Assembly: GCF_002775205.1 (NCBI RefSeq)
Contig: NC_036461.1
Location: 16,712,015 to 16,776,014, forward strand
Length of the DNA: 64,000 bases
Reading direction: 5' to 3'
From: Xiphophorus maculatus
Lineage: Eukaryota > Chordata > Actinopteri > Cyprinodontiformes > Poeciliidae
Of this stretch, positions 49,096 through 62,700 are shown one piece after another (position 1 is the stretch's first letter; the number at the start of each line of letters is the position of its first letter). The position numbers and the translations under genes are program-made. The notes below the pieces were generated by a model. The model saw only the letters and a list, made by a program, of their open reading frames with translations. It ran no database searches and was not told where the DNA came from.

Positions 49096-49939
49096 TTCTG
49101 GGGTTTATGTTTTTAAGCAAATCATGTTCTTTTTAAGCCACAGTATCTGTTTTCTTTCTGTTAGCAAATTTAAATAAGTTGGGTAATCCTTCCAAACATA
49201 AAACAGAAAGTTTAGTCTTATTTAACATCAGGCAAACAGAAGTTGGGTTGTTTTTTTTTTACATACATGTAAATTATCCTATTTCAGCAGTACTTTTAGG
49301 CTTATTGCACATCTTTACAAGGGGACTCAGCAGGAGTGAAGGGTGCTGTACATTTGAATCTGGTCTTCTTCATTGGCCTCAAATATTCTGATGGAAATAA
49401 AGGGGCAACAGTTGATTTCCAATATCATCAATCTTAGCAGACAGGTAAACTCATGCAGATATTCTGCGGGTTTTAAAAAGGAAAACCTTCTGTCCTTTTG
49501 ACTTTGAGTGAAAATCTCACTTTAACGCAGCAAGCAGGACTGCCTCCCGACTGCTGACATTCACTTGATCAAAAACAAATAGCCAACAACAGTGCCCTGT
49601 TTTCCAGCATTCTCATGGACGAGGAGGTGCCCCACTTGTGCCCACATTGTAAACTCTCATTGGAGGAAAACATTGTCAATCAAGGCGACCTGACTCTGCA
49701 TCAGCCTCACGCAAAACAAAGTGCTTCAAAACAAACAGAGACAAACCGGAATTTAAAGCAGGGCTTCCTTACTTAAGACGAACAATGTCATAGAGTTATG
49801 CTTTGAAGATGAATTGTGGTGTTTGTCATTATGCTCCTATGCGATAAATAGTGAAATAATATCCAATAAAGTATGTAAAACGAAACGCATTTAAATAGAA
49901 CATTCGCGTTCCTCCAGAAACGGATGTTTTATTTTGAAA
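49096..49939. other. Intergenic DNA, nothing recognised
   Basis: No gene or clear repeat. Confidence 0.45.
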
Positions 49940-49945
49940 GTCCAA

Positions 49946-49954
49946 ACCGGAAGT
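49946..49954 (+). promoter_or_regulatory. ETS-type site in putative fyn promoter
   Basis: ACCGGAAGT, a consensus ETS-family site, sits at the left edge of a GC-rich block just before the putative first exon of fyn. No TATA box is seen, as expected of a broadly used promoter. Confidence 0.45.
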
Positions 49955-49979
49955 GCTAGGTACTGCTAGAGTGGCTTGA

Positions 49980-50153
49980 CGGACTTCCCACTCCGTCGTC
50001 ATCATCCGAACACACCGCGGCTACAGGCTCTCCGGCAGGGACGAGTCTCCCTCTCTGTTCTCCCTCTGTGTGAGGAAAAAAAAAAACATTTTAAAAAAAT
50101 TCCTTCACAAAATCTCAACTGAAAACTCCGATGGATTGATTTGATTTTCTGCG
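49980..50153 (+). other. fyn: Putative fyn non-coding exon 1
   Basis: A GC-rich block begins at the ETS site and ends in a consensus donor (TTCTGCG|GTAAGC, gt at 50154-50155). No ATG-initiated protein frame is apparent. The next good acceptor ahead of a known exon is at 59732, just before the fyn start codon. Vertebrate FYN has untranslated first exons well upstream, so this is read as fyn exon 1, by inference. A separate non-coding RNA is possible. Confidence 0.5.
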
Positions 50154-50155
50154 GT

Positions 50156-53100
50156 AAGCCTGGCTTTGCTTTTTTGTTGTTGTTGTTTTTTTTTTTTTAC
50201 ATCTTGCTTCTGCTCCAAAACCGGTGCAGCCGCCTCGTCCTCTGTTTTGCTCTGAGGGTTGAATCCATCTCGGGAGAGAGGAGGGGAGATAAATAACACG
50301 TTTTAAAGCGCCACGGTCGTGTGACCGGACGGTTCCTGTAGAAGTGTATTTGCTTCATGTGCGAGTTTGAGATCAATCAACGAGAACAGCGTGCAGGGGG
50401 GAGCTGGGATTGCGGCTGGTGTTTTGCATTCGTGCGTTTCTGGAGAGGTGTTGCATCTGCTGCAGGGACGGATGGGTTGCAGAACAGAGCTGACTGCTGA
50501 GGCCGTGAGCGCCACAGTCACCTCGACCCGCAGACAGCCTCCTATTGATTAGTCTCCGAATTAATTGTCACATTTGTTGAGCTTATTGCATTGCCACGCT
50601 GTTAAATTTCCAATTAAAGCTGCTTTAATCGGGTTATCTGTTGTGTCTGGAGGTGCTGCCGTCCATCTTGGAGGCAAACACAAATGGGATGATGTTGCTG
50701 GCTGCCCATGTGATATAAGTTAGGATGCAGTTGGTGGTTTAGCTGACATGTCTTCATCTTCACTCATCATCCTAAACCCGAGAGTGCACAGTTGTGTGCG
50801 ATGTGTTTGAGTTGCTTATGACTAATGGTCCATGCAAATATTTCTTTAGGACCTTTGTGTTCACAAATAAAACAAATGACAGCCATGTTTGCACCTCAGC
50901 ATTAGTTTACAAGCGTGGCCCTCAGATTGTGGTACACTTGTGGGATGGGACTCAAAATGAATTATAGGATTAAATATTTGCAAGGTAAATTTGATTGAAT
51001 TTACTGTGCTGCAGCAAGCGCCTGTAGTCAAAGACAGGAAGTGTACTAGTGCCTTAATCTTTGTTTTGAAAAATAATCTACTCAAAGCAAAGTTCACTGG
51101 AGGAAATTTGGAACTCGTTGGCTATTGACCTTTTGCTTACTATGACTCTTTGCTCTCCTGCCCACAAGCTGGGCAAAACGAACTCTTAGATAAGTTGTAA
51201 AAAAACTCATGTTTTTTTTTCTTCTGATCTTAGGTCAGTTTAGGTCAACAAATTTGTAGTAGTTACACCAACACTCACTTCTGATTGTCTGATCAATACC
51301 TCCTGATAAGTCTTCTTCCTAAATGTTTAGGCTTTTCCTGTTTGTTTCTTTCTGAGTTATTTCTTGCTTTTCTGGAAGTACTATGTTATAATAGTCAGAA
51401 TTAGACCATTAAAAACAACCCTCATGATTTAAGTAACACTTCCTCAATGTCGAATTGTTTATGTCACAAATCTGCAGTTTGTAACCACTACATTCTCTGT
51501 AGTTTCAGTTTCTTAGTATTAACTACCGTACTTAATAAATGTGATTTCCACTCTATGGACTTTTGCGAACTGTTCAAATTTCCAGGTTGATTCTTAACAT
51601 AAGTAAAAAAAACAAATCTCTGAAATTAATTTTACTGATAAGTTACAGCTGGCTAGCTGGGTGTAAAGCCTAACTAATTTACATCCTAAACAATAAAGAA
51701 TATACAGGACCAATTTAAGTTTTGATAATCAATGAGACTGATCAGTTTCTGGACATTGATCAATTGTGGTGGCTGATATTTTTCTATAAGTACCCATTTG
51801 AACAGTGAAACAGGAATAAGCGTTGATGGCTACTTATGTTGTTACCTCTAAATTCAGAACTTGGATGTGAGAATAAAATCAGACCCAACATAAGCAAACT
51901 GGAAAACCATTGAGAATTGCTTGACATGGAGAGTGACCAGGCTAACTGGCATTAGCATGGAAGGCTAATAACATATCTCTGTGTTTTGTTGTTTCTAAGA
52001 CTCTAACAACTCCCTCATTAAAGCAGGTTGCAATGTGTACGTGAAATCACTTGAGACTGGCTGCAAAGAAGACAACTACACTTTTTCCAACCTATAAGAA
52101 GGCAGGTTTTTAAGCAGTTTTGTCTGTAACGTTCTCCTAGTCCTCACCCAACTACTGCTGAACACCGCCGGTCCGCAGGGTGAAAGAAAGATCAGATGCT
52201 TTTTCATTTAATAGGAGGAAAACAAACTTGGCTGTTTGGAAATATTTTTTGTCATGAAAACGCTATTAGTCACATTGGGGATGGTAAAGGACTTTCTCTC
52301 ATAGCTTTCTGTCAATAATAATGCTGTAAAGTATAAATTGATCATTGTTTGACTCGTATTGCCATCTGCTGAAGCCTCTGTGGTCGACATATTCATGTCA
52401 TTTTGTTGCCATTGTTGCTCCCAGAACAGTTTAATTAGAGTGAAGTTAAGGAGGCCATCTACAACTCTTCACTTTAATAATTTAAGATTTTGAGACTTTT
52501 AAGACAAAATTTGTAGAAATAATTGTCAAAAGAAGTTGTCATTATTTCTTTTCTCCTGATTTACTGAGTCACCTGCAGACTCCGTGGCCCATTTTTTTGA
52601 TTAGTGTTGAGTTGAGTTAGTTTAAGTTCAGCTAATGTATTTCCAGTATCCTTTGGTGAAAATACAAAGGATATTTTCACCAAAGGAAAACATTTACCAT
52701 CATGTTGATAAATGATGAAGAACCAACCTTTACCCTCCGCTGAAACAACATTTGGAAATATTCATCAACAGATCCCAAATTCAGACAAATGCGCTACTAT
52801 TTCCTGGTTTCTCTGATACTCAAATTTTCCTTATTCCCAAGTGTCAGTGTAAGATGCCCAAATCAAGCTGACTGAACGGATAATTACAATGGTCTCAGTT
52901 ATTTAACAGCATGACTCAACACACTCCACTGTGAACACTGTGACACTAAAACACCGCTAGGCTTAAACCACGTACTGTATGAAGCTCAGCTGTGGGTTTT
53001 ATAACCCACTCTGTTCATTCAGCGCTCGAAGAGCGCTTTGAAAGCTTTAACACTGCGTTTCATTGTGCTCGTAATCTTGTGGCCAAGTGAAATGTGCCCA

Positions 53101-54089
53101 TTGTCCTGCTGTTGATACACTGAATGAACTCGGTTGTCTGACACAAGCAAATGTTGTAACTATCCAGAGAATGGCAGCCATAAGGAGGAGATTGTCCGTG
53201 TCGTAGAAAATCCAGCAGACAGAGCAGCGTTTGTCGTATTTCATCCAAATGGGACACAGCTTCAAGTGATGCTCTTCTTGTACTCGTCTTTGTTGGTGGA
53301 ACAAAACGTCAGATTTTGGACTTGGGTAAGGTCAACGCGTGTGCGTTGTCTGTGGGAGTCGGGTGGGAAGTTCGACATTAACTCCTACATATCAATAGTC
53401 TTGAGTGTAAAGTGACACCACACCTCAAAAGAATCAGGCCTTGTGTTTGGAAGAGTTGTTTGAATTGCAAAGTGATCGCATTTATGAGAGATTGGTAAGT
53501 TAAGTGCTGTTAAATGATGAAGTCATTCCTGTAGTAATGACCATCTGAGCACAGCTTCACTGTCTTGTGGTTCTTGTTTGGGTATCAAAGACTCAAAGCC
53601 AGTTTTTGTTACTGAGGTTTTATTTTTGTGTCTCATGTATTAGGAGAGGCTGCTGGCTCTGCAGATTATGTGTTACAATTTACCAAAAAATTCAGCAAAT
53701 GCTGATAACTATTTTGGGCACCGTACATTTTCTACGCAAAGTTGTCAAAAAGCAAATAAGCAGATTTGTTTTAAGAGAAAACGGGATCCAAAAAGTCTAA
53801 TGCAGTGGTAGCAAGATACCTGAAAGGCCATCTATTCAATTCACTCAAATAAACATAATTTAACTGTGATTTACTGACAAGCACCATGCCACAACAATGT
53901 TATTTTAAAAAATGTATCTAAAGGATTGTGGCTGTCTTGGGAGAAGAGGATTAATGAATTTTAATGGACTCATCTGAGGGAGGCTGGCTGCTGGATGTTC
54001 CAGCGATCCAGACTCATAGTGGCAGTTCTGTCTCAGCACATCAGTTCCCCAATCCAGATAAGGACCTTCATGATGCTACATAGGGCACA
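50156..54089 (+). other. fyn intron 1, first part
   Basis: Unique-looking, moderately AT-rich DNA. A perfect long hairpin at 52649-52687 is listed separately. No coding exon was recognised. Confidence 0.5.
52649..52687. repeat. Perfect hairpin, 16-bp arms, 7-nt loop
   Basis: TCCTTTGGTGAAAATA (52649-52664), loop caaagga, TATTTTCACCAAAGGA (52672-52687), with no mismatch. Not part of any repeat I recognise. Confidence 0.9.
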
Positions 54090-54350
54090 GTAGAATGAAT
54101 GGGTCAAACGAAGAAGATAATGGATAATGAGGCAGGGAAGATGGATCAAGAAGAGGGTCATGAAGGAGAATGGTTGGGGTCAGGGATGAAGGAAGAAGGA
54201 ATGAGGGTTTTGAGAGTTAGGAGAAGGGATGGATGTTGAAGGAAATGGGAATGAAGGGTAGGATCCAGTAGTGAGAGGTAGATGTAAGGGTTGAAGGCAG
54301 TAGGGATGAGGATTTAAAGGATGAATGATTGACGTAGGATGGTGCTGAAC
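54090..54350. repeat. Purine-rich degenerate tract
   Basis: About 260 bp of A/G-rich strand (gaagga, gggatga and ggatgaagg variants), probably an old degenerate tandem repeat. Confidence 0.6.
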
Positions 54351-54402
54351 AGGATGGCATAAATATGAAAGATATTACTTGATGTATTATAAATGCAATG
54401 AT

Positions 54403-54816
54403 AGCCCTGTCACAATAACAAATTTTCCTGCATGATAAATTGTCCCAAAAGCTATTGCGATAAACGATAATATTGTTGTGTTGAGACTATTTTCAAGCAA
54501 TAATAATGCAAGGACACATTCTTAGAGATAAATAAACTTTCAATTCTGATGAACATTTAACACTGGAACTGGAAAAAAATGTAATATCAACAATACATAA
54601 ACAAAACAAAATCTAAAATTAATCATTAAGTCTCTGTAAACAAAACTGTCTTTCAAAATAAGGGTCAGTTGACACCAAATCACCAGACTGGAGACTTTTT
54701 TCATCCAGTTTTTGGTAGAAAAAGGAAAAAAAAAAAAACCAAAAATAATGCAAGTGAAAATTATTGAGTTTTGTATATTATGCGATTAATTGATTTATTG
54801 ATTGTTGTGACAGGCT
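54403..54816. mobile_element. hAT-type MITE with inverted ends
   Basis: The left end GCCCTGTCACAATAACAAAT and the right end tgattgttgtgacaggct (RC agcctgtcacaacaatca) are inverted copies. Inner cgataaacgataatattgttg and gcgattaattgattta also mirror each other. The element is about 414 bp without coding capacity, typical of non-autonomous hAT elements in fish. A scrap with cacgataaacgataaacaat lies at about 55788-55807. Confidence 0.75.
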
Positions 54817-57724
54817 TATGTAATGAGTTGATGATCAAGTCCTTAAACCTACACTGGGAATTTTTCCCTATGACTTTGATGTTTCGATGAATCTTGAAAA
54901 ATATACATTTTGACTTATGTTTAACTGGATATGGATGTTTCATCTGTGCAGAGCGTTCACTTTGGACCTGTCACTTTCACAGGTCTGTCTGACTGTTTCC
55001 TGTTCATCCACCTGTTAACCTTAACCTGACATTCCTATGCATTTGCAGGAACAGCCCTGTCTCTTTCCTTATCATGCTGCTGTGGGCCTCTTTGACTCAA
55101 GCTGTTCATTTGGGTCTGAAAATAGCACAAGAATTGTTCTTGCTGAGACTGAGGTGAAGACTTAAGGCTGTGATACCATCATGTGCTTTCTTTGGGGGGG
55201 TTAAGTTGTGTCACAGGTTGATCTGAGCTGAGCGTGTTGGAAGTCAGTCCCTCGAAAAAGTCTTGATACTACTTGAACTTTTTTGCATCTTGCAAAAAAC
55301 GCAAAATGCATCAAAATTGTGATGTAAAGAGAAAATACTATCTAATTATTGTAAATAGATATCGCAAAAGCTTGGTGTACTTTTGTAAAGTGTGGACTTT
55401 GATCTGGCATTTTTAACACGGGAACAGACTTTAAAACACTTCTTTGTATAAAAGTGACAATAAGGATGATTTATCACTCCTTTTTTAGATCACTGTATAG
55501 CTGTGACTTCGTGTCAAAGCAATTATAGCCCCACAAACACAAATACAGCTCTTGAAGAACATAAAACATTCCAACTTGTAATGCACTTCTTTAGGACACT
55601 GGTCATATAAAGAAGAGACTACAAATTGTAAATGCATTTAATAATATTTTCAAAATTATTGATTTGATGCTTTCATTGAACAAACTGTGGAGAAAATAGT
55701 AAAAACTAACAGACAATATCCACAAGTTTGGGGATTTGGGAATTAAGTGGAATTTTCGGTTGAAGCAATAAATAATAATAAGAAATTCATCACGATAAAC
55801 GATAAACAATATGATAAACTTTCATCCCTACTTTCAATACCAGCCCAATTGTGTAATATTTTGCTGCACCAAAATTGCACTGGACTTGAATGTGCACACT
55901 GTGCAAGCTAAATGTGTTAGCAATTCCTGTCACTCTGGATGATGGAAGATTTTGTGCCGCACCGCCTATTGCTGGAGCACAGTTGCATCAGACAGAGTTG
56001 ATGAATGTGTTAGTCTATCAATAAATCGGTACTAAGTTATGGGTGTTAATGCGGTCATTGTTGGAGTTGAATGCTGGAAAGAGGGAGAGGAAGATGCAGG
56101 AGTGGCAAGATCTGTGGTTGGGCTAAAAGAGGAAAGAAACTGACCTCTGACCTCACAATATGCTCTACCTTGGGTTGGTGTTTTTATGGTCATGTGCAGC
56201 ACTAGTTTCCCACCAGACAGAGGTTTTGCCTGTATCTCTTGGAGCTAGTGTATATTTACGTATATCTTTGTCACTGTAAACACAAGAAAAAGTAAAACTA
56301 TTTGGACTTTCCTGTATGATAAATGGCGTTGACTCATCCATGTAATATAACAGAATAGCTTGAATCTGAGTCTTTTTGATGAATGTGTGTGTGACATGTT
56401 TATGGCATTACAGTGAATGATTGTTATCCGTCTCCTTGCCTGTGTTGATTCATGCGGTGCATCTTTTTCTGCCCTGAAACTTTTTCCTGCTGCCCAAACA
56501 TGGCGGCCTGTGCACGGAGGAAAGGCATGCACAAATGGAGACGTCCCGGACCCTTTTAACTTGGAAAAGACAGAAGGTTTTCATGATCCCCCACAGGCAC
56601 GACGGTAACAGGAGATCCCCCCTCATTTACTCTGCTCCCTGCAGGAGTGGATGCAGTGCTATTTGAATCTCTGCAGTCACACCAGAAAACAGACTCTTAC
56701 CATTTTCCTCCTGTCTGTTCTCTTAATACTTCAAGCTTATGCAAAGCAGCAGCAGAACATTCATCCGTACTCTGTTGCTTGAAAGTTTGTTTTTAAAAAG
56801 GCAACAGGTAACAGACGGACATCTCCATTAAACTCACATGATAGCGTTTTCTATACCCGCAGCCAAATAACGTAAATGTTTTATAAGCTACTCGCCAAAA
56901 AAAAACATAGCTAGTTTTTGCTGCAAACACTCGTTCAAAATACTTATCGATTGCTCATGTACTCGCAGTCTATACTAAATGTTTTATGATGTATTTTTAG
57001 CTTAAATATATGTGCTGGGCTGTCCGAGAGGGATTCTGCAAACACCACAGGATTGGAGATGTGAATGTAAATGTCAAAGAAGATTATCCAAAATCTGGAG
57101 GATTAGAGACAAATCTGCAGTTTTCCTCCTTGCATTTCTGTCCATGGTCTCCGCTTTGCTCCAGGCTCCTGCCGTAATGCGTGCTCTCTGCGAGCCCGTT
57201 CCCTCTTTTGGGTGTTTTATGGAGTTTTATGGGCGGTCGTGAGTCACGCTGCTCTCTTTCCCTCCACAGTGGCTCCCCTTCTCCGTCGTTAGTTAGGCAG
57301 AGTGGAGCAAACACTCACCTGCTTGGAGGAAGTGAAATAAACAGCTCTGCACACACAGAGCGCCGTGCTTCCCAGAATCCCGCCAGGTGCATTGCTCTCG
57401 GATTCCTGTTCTGCAGGTACAGCACAGCAGTGACTTGTACTTGTCACCTGGTCTGCCAAAGCCATAGTTTGCTTTTATTGCCGCCTGTTGATACACTGAG
57501 CTGCGGCAGATCTAGAAGGCAACATATCTGTAAAGTGAATTTGCCCAGCTGTTCTAGAGACGTTACTCTTCACAAACGTGTTTCCTTTTGTCAATGTAAG
57601 ATGATGAAATGTTTTCAGGAAAGTTTCAAGTATCCCGCTACAACTTCTTAAGAGAAAGTTTGCTTTAAGTGAAAAAGATTTCACTTTTTGTGACATGGTA
57701 GCAGCATTCTTCACTGCATTATAA
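54817..57724 (+). other. fyn intron 1, middle part
   Basis: A YY1-type site (AAACATGGCGGCC) is at 56496-56508 in a GC-richer stretch. The 156-codon frame 57181-57651 and its antisense partners have no recognisable domain. No exon could be confirmed. Confidence 0.4.
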
Positions 57725-58495
57725 TATATCGGGGTTTTATTTTATAGACCAACATAAAGTAGCGTGTTGTCACAGATTTTCAATTGAATTTGGATCTGAC
57801 TAGACCTTTTTACAACACAAATATGTTTATATGTTAGCATGTAGCCATGGCTCTTTAGGGTTGTTGTTATGCATAAAGGTGCATTGCCTCAGATCGTTTG
57901 CGTCCTCTGACAGGGTTTCCTACCATTATTGAATCTTATTTATTTCCGCTCCGTCTTCCTATCTATTCTGACCGGATTCTGTATCCCCGAAGAGAAAAAT
58001 CTTCCCCACAGCAGCGATGATGGGGAATATTTATTCTGGATTTTAATTTGGGGTATCGGAGTACAGGGAGCTGCTCAGTACTTGACAACTAACTAGGCCT
58101 ATAAAGCAATTATCGCCATGTTCTTTTTGCTAATGCTTCCACGATAAAAACGTTCACGGAACCATACCAAAGTTGTAAATATGCAACTTTTTCTGATTTC
58201 CAGTCTTGGCAGGGCTTTTTCTTTTTCTTTTTTTCTGAATGCTTGCCGCCCCTCAGGCTGCGGCGCCCTGTGTAGAGGGTTATTATGAAAACCTGCTGCT
58301 GCCTGGAGCTGAACAATAAAGTGTGTCAAACCTTTTTGTTTTTCTTAAGATTTTAAGATTTCTTTTAACTTCATGATTCTGCTCAATTTTGTGTTGGTTT
58401 ATCACATAAAATCCTAATAAAAATGATTGAAATCTGTGTTTATAGCGTGGCAAAATTCAGGGAATATGAATACTTTACTAAGCCACCGTAAATTA
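57725..58495 (-). mobile_element. Tc1-like element, internally deleted
   Basis: The left gggttttattttatagaccaacataaagt is the reverse of the right tgttggtttatcacataaaatcct. The terminus gaatactttactaagccacc is at about 58466-58488. Inner gatctgactagacctttt and tcttccccacagcagcgatgatg are decayed reverse-strand transposase DNA. Confidence 0.7.
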
Positions 58496-58707
58496 AATGA
58501 TGATAATGACGATTAACAATGATTCCCACAACTGATAAACTTCTGTAGGTGATAAGCTAGAGTTTTTGTAAAGTATTGTTTTTATATCATATTTTTATGA
58601 CAAATAATAAAGGATTGAATGAAATGTGTTAATGCCAACTGGTATTGTCATTGCAATCTCCAACAATTCCACCAGTTTTTTTAATACTAATACTATTCTG
58701 CAGCCTT

Positions 58708-58748
58708 AGTAATAATAATAATAATAATAATACCCTAATAATAATAGT
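58708..58748. repeat. (AAT)n microsatellite, interrupted
   Basis: Two runs of AATAAT triplets separated by accct. Confidence 0.9.
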
Positions 58749-59732
58749 AAAAACTCTATTTGTTTCAGTATTTCCAATTTTGCACTATTAATTGTGCTGT
58801 ATTTGTTTCTTTTTAAGTAAAGCTATAGAAGGCTCCTTGTAGAATACGATTACTGTAAAAGCACAGTAATACTTTCACATTATTGCTCTTTTTACACCCA
58901 GCACTCATAAATTATCCCCTATCTGCTGACAGCCCATCCTCTCCTTTGATGGAGGGAGTGGTGACAGTTCCCCTTCCCGCTAATGCCACCTCTCCCCGTC
59001 TGCAGACACCGTCAACAAGTGTGTTTCCAATTAGCCGCGTCTGAAGTCAGTGGGCTGCTCGCTCTGATGAAAGACGACCCTTCACCAGCTTCAAGACCCT
59101 CTTCCAGGGACACCTTGAGCCTACATGTTCATTAGCGTAACCGGGTCTATAAAGATGGAAGGACTCCTTCTAAAGAGATCGCCTTACTCATTAGCAAAAC
59201 TGGTTTAGTGAGGCCAAATCCTCTGTGCTCAGGGATAAATAGCAGTGCCAGGAAGCAGTTTGCTGCTGTGTGTGTTGCTTTTTTTACTTCAGTACTCTGG
59301 GTCCAGAGATGTGTCTGTGTTGTGTGTGAGTGGAGCTCCTGTTAAAGTAAACAAAAATGAAGTGCGTGCCATCTTATAAATGTGGTGGCGTGGGAGTAAA
59401 TTCTTTGCACATGTGTGGTCACGCGACACTTTGGAGAAGTAAGCCATAAAGAAGTTAACTCATATTTTAAAAGCAACCACACACAGCTCGGTTACGGTCT
59501 GTTTTTGTGTTAAATTAGAGAGTAAGGATCGGGTTTAATTTCAGCCTAACTGTTGGATTTTTCTGAAGGCTTTGTCTCAGAGGAAAATGTGAAATAATGG
59601 AAGATTAAATCACAAATTCCCCAAGAGAGGCAGCTTTTGGAGCTGTTATTTCCACCTACATCCTCATTTTGTCTCTCACTCCTTTCATCTCTCTCTCTCT
59701 CTGTCTCACTCTCTCTTTCCGTCCGCTCACAG
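58749..59732 (+). other. fyn intron 1, end
   Basis: Repeat-poor DNA. A GC-balanced stretch at 58920-59230 could hold regulatory elements, with no direct evidence. A long CT-rich tract (about 59670-59730) forms the pyrimidine run of the acceptor, ending ccgctcacag. Confidence 0.5.
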
Positions 59733-59742
59733 ACGATAGAGG
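59733..59742 (+). other. fyn: fyn 5'UTR tail before the ATG
   Basis: Ten bases (acgatagagg) lie between the acceptor AG at 59731-59732 and the start codon, showing that at least one upstream non-coding exon exists. Confidence 0.8.
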
Positions 59743-62700
59743 ATGGGCTGTGTCCAATGTAAGGATAAAGAAGCAGCGAAACTCACCGATGACCGCGAGA
59801 CCAGCCTCACTCACAGCTCGGGGTACCGCTATGGCTCCGACCCCACGCCGCAGCACTACCCCAGCTTCGGCGTCACCACCATTCCCAACTACAACAACTT
59901 CCACACCGCCGCCACGCAGGGGGTGACGGTGTTCGGAGGCGTGCACACGTCCTCGCAGTCCGGGACGCTTCGGTCTCGGGGAGGGACAGGTGAGGCTGGT
60001 CCTGCGCAGCCGCTTATCCACATGCACCACAACGTGTGGCTGCAAAGACGACTACCACAGTTTTGCTCTGTTGGTCGCAGTTAGACGTCAAGTCAAGTGT
60101 TCTTTTGCAAAAATCACTTTGGTAAAAAATAGATCTAAAAACACGCTGCTGTTTTTTTTTTTTTTTTGTTAGTGTGGAAATTGAATGCAATTATTCCATG
60201 ACAAAAATAAATAAATCTAAAACCTGCATTAGTTATAATATCTGTATTTAAAAATATTAGATGACTCTTTATTATTTTTTTTAACCCTGTTACTTAGAGC
60301 CATTGTGGAAGGTGGAAAGAGTGGCTCTTTTTCAGACCCCTGCGCTAAGCTAACAGTCCAGACAGGATTTCCATGGTAACTCTGGAGGAGGTGCTGAGAT
60401 CCACAGCTCAGGTGGGAGAATCTGTTGACAGGACAGCTATTAGTCAAAGGTCAAACTCCTGATGTTTGACCTTTCATGGGAAAAGCTGTGAAAATAAAGT
60501 CATTGTTGAAAGAGAGCCTCAAGAAGTCCCATTTGCTGTTTGCCAAGGGGAACGCAGCACAAACACAAGAAGGTGGTCTGGTCAGATGAGGCCAAAAGTG
60601 AACCTTTGGCATGCGTGCAAAACACTACGTCATGGAGAACTAACAGAGCACATCAGTGTGAAAACCCCAATCCCACTTTGTGACAATATCACGTTGTGGG
60701 AATACGTTTTATTATGAAAGAAGTGAGTCAGATTTGATCAAATACTTGTTTTGCTCAAAAACAAGAGGCTGCAAAACTGTTTAAGACCCGGGTGGAGACT
60801 CATCTTCTAGTAAGACAATGAAAAACACACGTCGCATGGCTGCAATGGAAAGATTTAGCATCATTATGTGTTAAAACAGCCTGGTTAAATTCCAGATCTA
60901 AATCCAACCATGAATCAGTGTCAGGACTTAAAAATTAACAGAAACTATTAAACCCAGTTTGATTGAGCTGAGATGTTTTGCTGTTTTTTCTGTTAATGCA
61001 TTTCTTGTTTTTAATTTGAATCACCTTGTGGGCGAATAGTCCTTCCCCCAAAGGTCTCCAGATGAGATGAAGCCGGTAGAGGCGTGTAACAATTTTCTTC
61101 CACTTTCTGTTGATCTGTGACCTGAAATCCCAATAAAATAACCACACACAGAGTAAATACCTCTTCAGTTGAAGTGATTTTAAGTGGATTCAACATGTGG
61201 CGTTCAACGTACGGTTGTGTCAAAACTGTTTAATTAAGCAATTAAAAACAGGAAAAAATTCAGTTTAACAGAGAGGGGAGCTTCAAACACCTTGGAAATC
61301 ATCTCCCTCTTCACAGCTTAGACATAAAAAAAAAACATCTCATTATGGCTGGGATTATTAGATTTTTTTTCTCTCTCCAGTATTGCCATGCTGCGATAAA
61401 GGAATCTGTCTGTGAAGGACATTCGACCCCGGCCCCCTGGTTAATGGGAAACAGAGTGACCTAATTTACAGCCGGTGCTCTGTGAAGCACATCTGACGAG
61501 CAGAAGGACCAGACATTTTGCCGAAGAGTGCAAATCCCTCTTCAGCGTGTCACACTGCTTCTGCTTAAGGCTTTAAAGGCACATATGAAGCACGTCTCTT
61601 TTTAACGTTAGCTGTCCTGGGCCGCCTTCTTCCCACAATGTGCAAGTATTCAGAGGATTGTAAAGTGGAGTTTTGTGTGAATGAACTCAATAACACAGGT
61701 CAATACACTAGATTAGAATGGAGGTCAAGAAGAGATAAAGGGGAGCTTTTGGTGGGTTTAATAGGATTCAGATCCAATCAGAAAGTGAAATCATTCGGTA
61801 CTTTCAGGCTTGTTTGAAGATACTGGGACTCCAGAGCCAGCTTCATCTTGTAACAAAAAAAAAAAAAAATTGCATTACTTTATTTCGGTCGTAGCCACAA
61901 GAGTTTACTGGCAAAACAAGTTGAATTCTGAGATAAAGTCATTAAAGTTGCATTCCATAAAACAAAGGCGGTGAGCTGAAAGATGGCTGAAATGTTTTCG
62001 AGAGACGATTCAGACGAGGACCTTGTGACAGTGTTGACTTCTCATATATCGCCTGTTCGCTGCTCAATAAGTATAAAAGTATTTTAAGACTTAACCCAGA
62101 CTTAAAAACAGGACTGGTCCACATTGATCTCCACGCCTTAAATATTGAAAGTATCACATTGATACAATTCCTTAATTGTGTCCTTCATCCACCTTTGTGT
62201 CATGAGATCCTTTCTTTATGCTGTCCTTTTCATTCTATACTCTTTGTACAATGTTTCTTTCTTACGTTTTTCCTTCCACCTTTGTGTCCTTGTGTCATGC
62301 CTTCATTTTGTTTTTACTTATTTCCTTTCTTTGTGTCCTTTGTTTCTTCCTTGTGTTCCAACTCTGTCCCTCCATCCATCCTTTTACTCTTCCTTTTTGA
62401 GTATTAAGCAGTCTTCCTTCCTTTTTCCTTTAATTCATTATTCATTACACCCTTCTGTCCATGCTTCTTCCTTTTCGTGTCCTACCTCCTTTCTTTCCCC
62501 GTCTTTCTTTTCTTATTTGTCTGTCTTTCCATCCTTGTGTCCAACATCTTTTTATGTTTTCCCTTCCGTAATAATTTTTTCCTCCTTTTTTCCTTTCTTT
62601 CTTTATTCTTTTGTGTCCTGCCTTCCTTCCTTCCTTCCTCCTTGTTTTTAGTTTATCATTTTGCTTTGTCCTATCTGTCTTCCTTCATTGTGCTCCGTCT

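Noticed and set aside
57181..57651. 156-codon frame in fyn intron 1
   Set aside because: No recognisable domain; antisense frames are equally open in this GC-richer stretch.
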